The position numbers and the translations under genes are program-made. Under the pieces are notes generated by a model. The model ran no database searches. It was not told the DNA's origin and worked only from the letters and a program-made list of their open reading frames with translations. DNA of 64,000 nucleotides from Aquipluma nitroreducens. GTDB taxonomy: Bacteria; Bacteroidota; Bacteroidia; Bacteroidales; Prolixibacteraceae. Of the stretch, positions 58,594-64,000 are shown piece by piece (within the stretch, counting starts at the first letter, position 1; each line of letters begins with the position of its first letter). Location of the stretch: NCBI RefSeq assembly GCF_009689585.1, contig NZ_AP018694.1:124001-188000 (forward strand), given 5' to 3'.

Positions 58594-60407
58594 GGTTCTT
58601 CGTCACATTTGGGGAAAATACATGTGATTGAATATGGAATTAAATATCAGATAATCAACACATTAAATTGATATTTTCTTGATAATTAGACTGGTATTTT
58701 CTATCTTTAAGTAATTTAATAACAGTTACTTATGAAGATAACCGGCCTAATTTGCTTATCCAATTTTCGCATTAAGAATATAGAACATGATAATGATACA
58801 ATCAAAATTTTTGCATCAATCAAGTCCAACAGATCCAAATGTCCTGATTGTGGTTTTCTCAGCAGTTCTGTTCATGATTTTTACCATCGAACGATATCTG
58901 ATCTACCCGTATTTCAACACAATACCATACTCATTCTAAAGACACGGAAATTCAAATGCAAAGTTCCAACATGTCACCGCAAGGTATTTTCTGAACAGAC
59001 GCCTCATATGATGCGATACGCCAGAAGAACTGCCAGAGCATCGCAAGTATTGGATTCTTTGTCAATTGAACTAACAGGAAAACTTGGAAGCATTCTATCT
59101 AAACAATTTTCAATTCCAGTTAGTCCTTCAACCGTCACCCGGATAGCCCTTAAACAGCAATTGCCAGAGATAAAGCAACCAAGAGTCCTTGGCATTGATG
59201 ATTGGGCACACCGTAAGGGAGTGAGCTATGGAACAGTTTTGATTGACATGGAAACATCCAGACCAATTGACTTATTATCATCAAGAGAAAGTGCCGATTT
59301 AAAGGGATGGTTAGCCAAATATCCTGATGCCCAGATTGTGACCAGGGATCGGTCAGGTGCATATTCTTCGGCCATTAATGAAGTTTGTCCGGATGCAATT
59401 CAAATTGCTGATCGATTCCATTTATTAATGAATTTATCTGATGCCTTAGATAAATACTTCAAAAGTGTAAGCAAAGAAATAAGAAGAGTAATAACAGAAA
59501 AAACGAATGAAATATTACCTATGTCTGCCAATGCTGATCGATGTAATGATGAGTCGGTTAAAAGCTTCCTGTCCCAGCAAATTACAGCAGAACCTAAAGA
59601 AATCAAAGTTGATCAACGACTGGATACCTTCAAAAAAGTCAAAGAACTTCAATCAAACGGAACTCCACTGAAAAGAATTTCAAAAATCTTAAATATTAGT
59701 CGTAACACGGTTCGATCCTATTTCATTCAGGAAACCTTGTCACCCAGGATTCACCCAAGATCGATCAACATTGATTTATTTACCAGTTATATTTTGTCCC
59801 GACTAACTATGGAGGGATATAAAAAGAAGGATATATTCGATGAAATTGTTCAGCTTGGATATAACGGCGGCAGCACACAAGCATATTCTTACATCAACAA
59901 AATAAAGTTGGAGTATGGCCTTACCACATTAGATAACGCCGAGATTCAACAAAGAATGATCCCTTATATCAAACCTCTAAGCTCTAGAAAATTGGCCAAA
60001 TATATTGGCGGATCTCTATCAGACATTGAAGACACTAACGAAAGAATCTGTATGAAAGCCCTAATTGACAATGTTCCTGAACTTCAAATTGTCAGGAGGT
60101 TAGTCCTGATTTTTCGAACTATGCTTAAAAGAAGAAGTGGTAACATTAAAAGATGGATTGGTTTCATAAAACGATCAAAACGAAAGTTATATGGCCTGAA
60201 AACATTTGCCAACGGCTTACTATTCGATATTAAGGCTGTTGAAAATGGCATACGTTTGCCTTGGAGCAATGGAGCCGTTGAAGGTCATGTGAACCGGATC
60301 AAGAGCATTAAGCGCCAAATGTATGGCAGGGCAGGTTTTGAACTGTTGCGAAGGAAGGTGATTCTATCTCAAACCGGATAATTATTCCCCAAATGTGACG
60401 AAGAACC
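58594..60407. mobile_element. Complete ISL3-family insertion sequence
   Basis: The 1814-bp element is bounded by inverted repeats beginning GGTTCTTCGTCACATTTGGGGAA (58594-58616; 60385-60407 in inverse), identical over 23 bp. It encodes one transposase. The expected 8-bp target duplication is not exact: left flank GTCAAACT, right flank AATTTAAACT, which share only the AAACT word offset by 2 bp. The ends are otherwise intact, so it may still be mobile. Confidence 0.9.
58732..60381 (+). CDS. ISL3-family transposase
   Basis: The 549-residue protein has the ISL3 layout: an N-terminal zinc ribbon (CPDCGFLSSSVHDFYHR, then KFKCKVPTCHRKVF), a helix-turn-helix, and a DDE RNase-H-like core. Core motifs are LGIDDWAHRKGVSYGT, IVTRDRSGAYSSAI, IADRFHLLMNLSDAL, and the final Glu in WSNGAVEGHVNRIKSIKRQMYGRAGFELLRRK. 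Residues 300-345 hold an additional HTH (LKRISKILNISRNTVRSYF). The catalytic residues are intact and the ORF fills the element. It catalyses cut-and-paste transposition of its own element. Confidence 0.95.
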   Translation: MKITGLICLSNFRIKNIEHDNDTIKIFASIKSNRSKCPDCGFLSSSVHDFYHRTISDLPVFQHNTILILKTRKFKCKVPTCHRKVFSEQTPHMMRYARRTARASQVLDSLSIELTGKLGSILSKQFSIPVSPSTVTRIALKQQLPEIKQPRVLGIDDWAHRKGVSYGTVLIDMETSRPIDLLSSRESADLKGWLAKYPDAQIVTRDRSGAYSSAINEVCPDAIQIADRFHLLMNLSDALDKYFKSVSKEIRRVITEKTNEILPMSANADRCNDESVKSFLSQQITAEPKEIKVDQRLDTFKKVKELQSNGTPLKRISKILNISRNTVRSYFIQETLSPRIHPRSINIDLFTSYILSRLTMEGYKKKDIFDEIVQLGYNGGSTQAYSYINKIKLEYGLTTLDNAEIQQRMIPYIKPLSSRKLAKYIGGSLSDIEDTNERICMKALIDNVPELQIVRRLVLIFRTMLKRRSGNIKRWIGFIKRSKRKLYGLKTFANGLLFDIKAVENGIRLPWSNGAVEGHVNRIKSIKRQMYGRAGFELLRRKVILSQTG

Positions 60408-60852
60408 AATTTAAACTGGAAATGGGTGGTCAATTTCACCGTTTTTTCCACTTATACTGCACATTCTCAAAAAACGATTATGTCCCCCCAATTGTCCCCT
60501 AATCAAAACAAAAACGCTGCAATCATCTCGATTACAGCGTTTTATAATTTTTAAAAGTGACCCAGCTGGAGTTTGAATGTATCCTTATTCCAAACTGATT
60601 ATCAATGTTTTACAAAGTGCTTATTTCAATAGGTCTCGTTATAGTCTCGCCTGATATTCAATTCATTACAATTCAAAAATAAGCAAAATAAATCAGAAAT
60701 GTTATCACGTTTACTATTATTTAAGATGCTTTAATTTCCACTTTTGCGTGACCAGTTTTTTGATTTTAGTAATTGTCGTACCTTAAAATTGCAATTAACT
60801 TATTAATTTTCGCTAAGTACATGCAATAGTTCGTTCAAAAAGTGATGTGTAA
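60408..60852. other. Mobile-element junction with possible att-like scar
   Basis: No gene is seen. Sequence right of the ISL3 element (GGGTGGTCAATTTCACCG at about 60424) resembles IS end repeats. Two TGTCCCC words and a hairpin at 60511-60543 follow, then GTGACCCAGCTGGAGTTTGAA (about 60556), which resembles the 3' end of a tRNA read on the minus strand. This could be the attachment-site scar of a lost integrative element. Confidence 0.3.
60511..60543. terminator. Rho-independent terminator hairpin in mobile patch
   Basis: The stem AAAACGCTG/CAGCGTTTT extended by AAT/ATT (with small bulges) has flanking A- and T-runs. No intact gene feeds it now, so it may be a relic of a lost integrase or IS gene. 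Confidence 0.75.
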
Positions 60853-62082
60853 TTACGCGGCCATTGTGCCGAAATACAATAGTTCATTGACATGTTGACG
60901 ATTTTTGATTGAGTTCGGGTTAATAGCGAACAGGCGAAAAAATCTTGATAGCATTAAAGTATTATGAAACAAGATCTTGTAAGTTGCCATCGAAAATGAG
61001 TTTTCGCGGGTTTGCGGATTTCTAAGTTGCATTACTTTGGCAATATTTACTGTTGTTAAGGCCGCATTGAAGTGGAAATTAAGCTTATTTTCACTTCTTG
61101 CCTGCGAGTTTTCAAGTCCGGCAAATTGCTTGGCATCCCTGAATCCAAATTCTATTTGAAAGCGGGTATGATAAATATCGATCACATCGATTGGCGTTTG
61201 TGTGGTATCTGTTGAAAATAAAAGCCTGTAAATTGTTTTCCCTTTTAATAGGAACAGTTCTACAACCAGCAAGATATTCCTTTCAAGAGACTTGGAGTAT
61301 ACAATGGCAGAGTATGCCATTATACCTTTATCGTTTACTACCATATTGAAGTGTTCATGATTTAGTTTCCGAAAATCGATTTTTCCTCCATATTTTGCTG
61401 GCCTGCCTCTTTTCCCAGTTTTGGGTTGTATCGAAAGGTATGATAAGTTGGCGTCCTCCCGAAGTTTGCTTACCAAATGGAGGGAGCATCCCAGTATCTT
61501 ATCCACAAAGTTTTTCTTAGAGAAATACGCATCTGCAACAACGTATCGAGTAATGGACAGTATCAGTTCAATATGTTTTTTGATGACCCCAGCATACCAG
61601 TCGATTAACGAAAGGTCGTTATCTTGAAGACAGTTTGTCGGAGGCGTTTGTACGGCATCTAGATGAAAACTTAATCTTGTGTCTGCATCGATTACTGAAA
61701 GCCCAAGGATTTCAATACCACGAAGTGCCCGACCTGCGCAGCCCGACCAAAAGTATCCGATTCCAGGGGTATGTTTGCCCGATTTAGGAATGAAACTCGG
61801 ATCGAAAGCAACAGCATTGCGATTGCCAATCCAAGGCATTGACAAGGCTTTGTTGAAGCTAAAGAAGTCAAACCCTTGCTCGAACTGACCACGGAAGCGT
61901 TGTTCTCCAAAAAGGCTGTATCGGCCTAACTGAAGGAAGTTGATCCGTGAAGGAATACTTAAGTATAGCATGAAAATCTCAATCATAAAATCTCGTCTGC
62001 ATTTATTGAGCTTTATTTTAGAAACAGATAAAGCTTCAAGAACAACTTTTGAATACAAATCATAAATCGCAGGGGTGGCCAT
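60853..62082 (-). CDS. DDE transposase, IS4/IS701-like
   Basis: The 409-residue protein is an IS transposase with the DDE triad set in a beta-strand insertion: first Asp in AVAFDPSFIPKSGKHTPG, second Asp in RYVVADAYFSKKNFVDKI, and Glu in RFQIEFGFRDAKQFAGLENSQAR. The ORF is intact from ATG to stop. Flanking 12-mers GTACCTTAAAAT (60778) and the inverse of CTTTAAAGATAC (62111-62122) could be imperfect terminal inverted repeats, giving an element of about 1.35 kb, but this is weak. It differs strongly from the next transposase, so two separate insertions occurred. Confidence 0.85.
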   Translation of the reverse strand: MATPAIYDLYSKVVLEALSVSKIKLNKCRRDFMIEIFMLYLSIPSRINFLQLGRYSLFGEQRFRGQFEQGFDFFSFNKALSMPWIGNRNAVAFDPSFIPKSGKHTPGIGYFWSGCAGRALRGIEILGLSVIDADTRLSFHLDAVQTPPTNCLQDNDLSLIDWYAGVIKKHIELILSITRYVVADAYFSKKNFVDKILGCSLHLVSKLREDANLSYLSIQPKTGKRGRPAKYGGKIDFRKLNHEHFNMVVNDKGIMAYSAIVYSKSLERNILLVVELFLLKGKTIYRLLFSTDTTQTPIDVIDIYHTRFQIEFGFRDAKQFAGLENSQARSENKLNFHFNAALTTVNIAKVMQLRNPQTRENSFSMATYKILFHNTLMLSRFFRLFAINPNSIKNRQHVNELLYFGTMAA

Positions 62083-62161
62083 AATTAAAGTAATTAACTG
62101 GTAATTAATACTTTAAAGATACAAATCCCTGCGGTTTTATACTAATAAATAATCAGTTATT

Positions 62162-63289
62162 TTACTGTAAATCAGATAAATAACTAAATTTTAACCGAAG
62201 TGTTGTACATGACAAAAATTTAAAAATATCGATATCATCTTGAAAGAAAGCGTTTAAAAGAACAGTTGCAATATATGTTAGACCATATTTGAATAGACTT
62301 TTAGTTTTGTTTCCATGTTTCTTGATCGGGATTGGTTTGATGTATCTGTGCAAATAATCACCGACAAGGTATGCCCATGTAAAAGCTACTATCACCAATG
62401 CAAACAGTTTTTCAATTCTTCCAATTTCAGTCAAGTGTGTATCTTCAATATTAAAGCCACTTGTTTTTAAAGCTCTAAAAGCAGTTTCAATCTGCCATCG
62501 TTCTTTGTAAATACAAAGTGCATCTTCTGGCTTGTTGAATGAGATAACAATCTGCAATTCAGGCTTTCCATCTTTGTTCTTTACTTTAGAGGCTGACAGA
62601 TAACACAGTTGATCGTTCAGATAAATAATACGGTGGTTCACTCGGCAACCATTTAGCGGCAAATCGGCAAACAGCCAACTGGCTTTAACTCGTTTGCCAT
62701 TGTGAGGTTGCAAAACCCAAAAGTTTTCGCGGATGCGGATATAGTAACGAATCCGGTTCTCATTCAGATACTTGATCCATCGTTCTCCAACAAACTCCCG
62801 ATCTGCGGTCAAACAATCCAACGAAGCAGATCCAAAAAGACGGATAAACCGTTCAATCAATTCAATGCGTTCATTGGTGTTTGAATTACCAAACTTGGGC
62901 AACAACTTAAACAACAGCGGAAAAGCAACTCCATGATAAACAACTGCAATTACCAATACATTGATATTCTGCTGTCCAAACTTCCAATTTGTCCTATCCA
63001 TTGCCAGACGGAAAGGTGGTTCATGAGGTAATAGTCTGAATATTAATTTGGCGATCAAATCTGTATCAAGTAGATATTCAGACATAAACCGCTGTATTCT
63101 CCTCAGAGAGGAACTGGTACTGGCATTACTGTCAAAAGCTGTAGCCAACTTCTCAAAACCAACTGTTTGCACCTTACATAGTGCACTGATCATGAAAACA
63201 AAGAACTTTACTCGTGCCAGATTCCAACCTGATTGCTTATGGAAAATGGAAACTAATTCACTACTTTTAGCATCTACCCTGGGTGTCAT
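62162..63289 (-). CDS. IS4-family transposase
   Basis: The 375-residue protein matches IS4-type DDE transposases (PF01609-like): Asp in FRLAMDRTNWKFG, Asp in LTADREFVGERW, and Glu in the YREK-like segment CIYKERWQIETAFRALKTSGF. An N-terminal helical domain (residues 1-90) binds DNA. The frame is complete, so the element may be active. I could not locate convincing terminal inverted repeats: the CCCTG words on both sides (62126 and 63342 region) are too short. It is separated from the previous transposase by 79 bp. Confidence 0.88.
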   Translation of the reverse strand: MTPRVDAKSSELVSIFHKQSGWNLARVKFFVFMISALCKVQTVGFEKLATAFDSNASTSSSLRRIQRFMSEYLLDTDLIAKLIFRLLPHEPPFRLAMDRTNWKFGQQNINVLVIAVVYHGVAFPLLFKLLPKFGNSNTNERIELIERFIRLFGSASLDCLTADREFVGERWIKYLNENRIRYYIRIRENFWVLQPHNGKRVKASWLFADLPLNGCRVNHRIIYLNDQLCYLSASKVKNKDGKPELQIVISFNKPEDALCIYKERWQIETAFRALKTSGFNIEDTHLTEIGRIEKLFALVIVAFTWAYLVGDYLHRYIKPIPIKKHGNKTKSLFKYGLTYIATVLLNAFFQDDIDIFKFLSCTTLRLKFSYLSDLQ

Positions 63290-63597
63290 ATTTCTTACTA
63301 AGTGATGTGGTAATCCCTTGTAAGATAATGATATTCAGGGTTTTATGCAAATATTTTAATGCTTATTTTGTTGATAATCAATTGTTTATGTTTTTGTCAT
63401 GTACTAAGCAATTTTCGTTTAAAATTGAATGTTACCGGTTTGACATCATCCTTTTATAAACAACTAAAAAAACAAAGGATTATCGCTCTGCAATATTTCA
63501 GAAATCACTTTTTCACTTTATTTCCTTTCATAAATCCTTTCAATTCTGGATCGAGAAACTGATTCAAAAAAAATTCGACACATTCTAAATGTGTGAA
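63290..63597. other. Intergenic region right of the IS4 transposase
   Basis: I see no supported gene. A plus-strand ORF at 63359-63562 lacks any sign of being real. The left part may include the IS4 element's end. Confidence 0.35.
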
Positions 63598-63628
63598 TTG
63601 TGTAACTTATTCTTAAAGTTGTGTAACT
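63598..63628 (+). promoter_or_regulatory. Direct repeat upstream of AraC-type regulator
   Basis: The 10-mer TTGTGTAACT occurs at 63598-63607 and 63619-63628, 21 bp apart, i.e. two helical turns, just upstream of the regulator gene. This is a typical spacing for half-sites bound by an AraC-type protein, possibly for autoregulation. Confidence 0.4.
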
Positions 63629-63680
63629 ATTAATGATTTAAGTTGCACATCTTTGTAACAACCTCGCAAAAATCAATCAG

Positions 63681-64000
63681 TTGAAATTATACATCAAATA
63701 CATGGTCAGCAACCGTTGTAAACAAACGGTAAAAGAAGAACTAAAAAAACTTGGGCTACATTTTATCATAGTCGATCTGGGCGAAGTGGAGATCATGGAG
63801 AATCTCACAGGAGAAAGGCTGGAACAGGTTAAATCTATATTGTTCAATTGCGGTTTCGAGTTAATGGATGACAAGCGGGCAATACTGATCGAGCGAATTA
63901 AAAATGTAATTATTGAAATGGTTCATCACTCCAGTGAACTGATTAAAACGAACTTTTCAAACTACTTAAGTGAAAAATTAGACCACGATTATACCTATTT
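63681..64000 (+). CDS. AraC-family transcriptional regulator, N-terminal part (cut by window edge)
   Basis: The frame is open from a TTG at 63681 to the right edge, giving 106 residues. The product begins MKLYIKYMVSNRCKQTVKEELKKLGLH and continues VDLGEVEIMENLTGERLEQVK, ending in NFSNYLSEKLDHDYTYL, which is typical of Bacteroidota AraC regulators whose N terminus resembles a small ferredoxin-like (HMA-type) fold and whose HTH begins near the cut. The TTG start is chosen because it preserves the family's usual MKLYIK opening; the next ATG (63702) would remove the first strand. One Cys of the usual pair is replaced by Ser. Its target is unknown. Confidence 0.75.
   Translation, partial: MKLYIKYMVSNRCKQTVKEELKKLGLHFIIVDLGEVEIMENLTGERLEQVKSILFNCGFELMDDKRAILIERIKNVIIEMVHHSSELIKTNFSNYLSEKLDHDYTY

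Noticed and set aside
60778-62122. Imperfect GTACCTTAAAA/GTATCTTTAAAG ends around the IS4/IS701-like gene
   Set aside because: Match is too short and degenerate to fix element boundaries; kept only as a note in the gene entry.

Overview
The window reads as a moderately AT-rich chromosome segment of a Bacteroidota bacterium, most like the Bacteroidales/Marinilabiliales plant-polysaccharide degraders. The evidence is a SusC/SusD pair, a hybrid two-component sensor (HTCS), TAnnTTTG-type promoter elements, weak Shine-Dalgarno sequences and many secreted carbohydrate-active enzymes. No rRNA or species-diagnostic gene is present, so genus is not assigned.

Layout. (1) 1-8.7 kb is ordinary chromosomal DNA: a truncated TPR protein, a ComA-like phosphosulfolactate synthase, an isochorismatase-like hydrolase, a Tat-exported TIM-barrel protein, a TlpA-like thioredoxin, RidA, thioredoxin reductase, a small unknown ORF, and a GT4 glycosyltransferase coupled to a GH57-like protein that seems to lack its catalytic residues. 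A tRNA-Pro(GGG) gene follows. (2) 9.1-13.4 kb, directly beyond the tRNA, is a compact five-gene minus-strand cassette of defence-island character: P-loop kinase-like protein, two-TM membrane protein, HNH nuclease, PIN-GNAT-EVE-like fusion, and ASCH protein. The genes overlap or nearly touch and share one recognisable promoter element. This is the best candidate for an undescribed system. (3) 13.6-14.3 kb is an unrecognised helical protein, then about 570 bp of degenerate repeats.

(4) 14.8-57.8 kb is one very large polysaccharide utilization locus (PUL), entirely on the minus strand. In transcription order it holds the HTCS regulator, SusC, SusD, a rho-independent terminator, a bi-catalytic esterase, then GH43, GH3, GH43-CBM6, a small nested mobile repeat, a CE6-type esterase, GH43, three tandem CE1-type esterases, a type B carboxylesterase, a DUF3237 protein, a beta-lactamase-fold hydrolase, GH43, GH43, GH29 lipoprotein, GH127/146, GH43, GH9, GH43 and GH95. 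There are seven GH43 enzymes and six esterase genes. Together they suggest removal of arabinose, xylose, fucose or L-galactose and acyl groups from a complex, heavily substituted plant hemicellulose such as acetylated or feruloylated heteroxylan. The locus has no recognisable endo-xylanase, alpha-glucuronidase or GH31; GH9 is the only obvious endo-acting candidate. The assignment of substrate is inference.

(5) 58.2-63.3 kb is a mobile-element patch: a decayed IS3/IS481-like transposase abutted by a complete ISL3-family element with 23-bp terminal inverted repeats, followed by two different DDE (IS4-like) transposases. (6) The right edge carries the 5' part of an AraC-type regulator beginning at a TTG codon.
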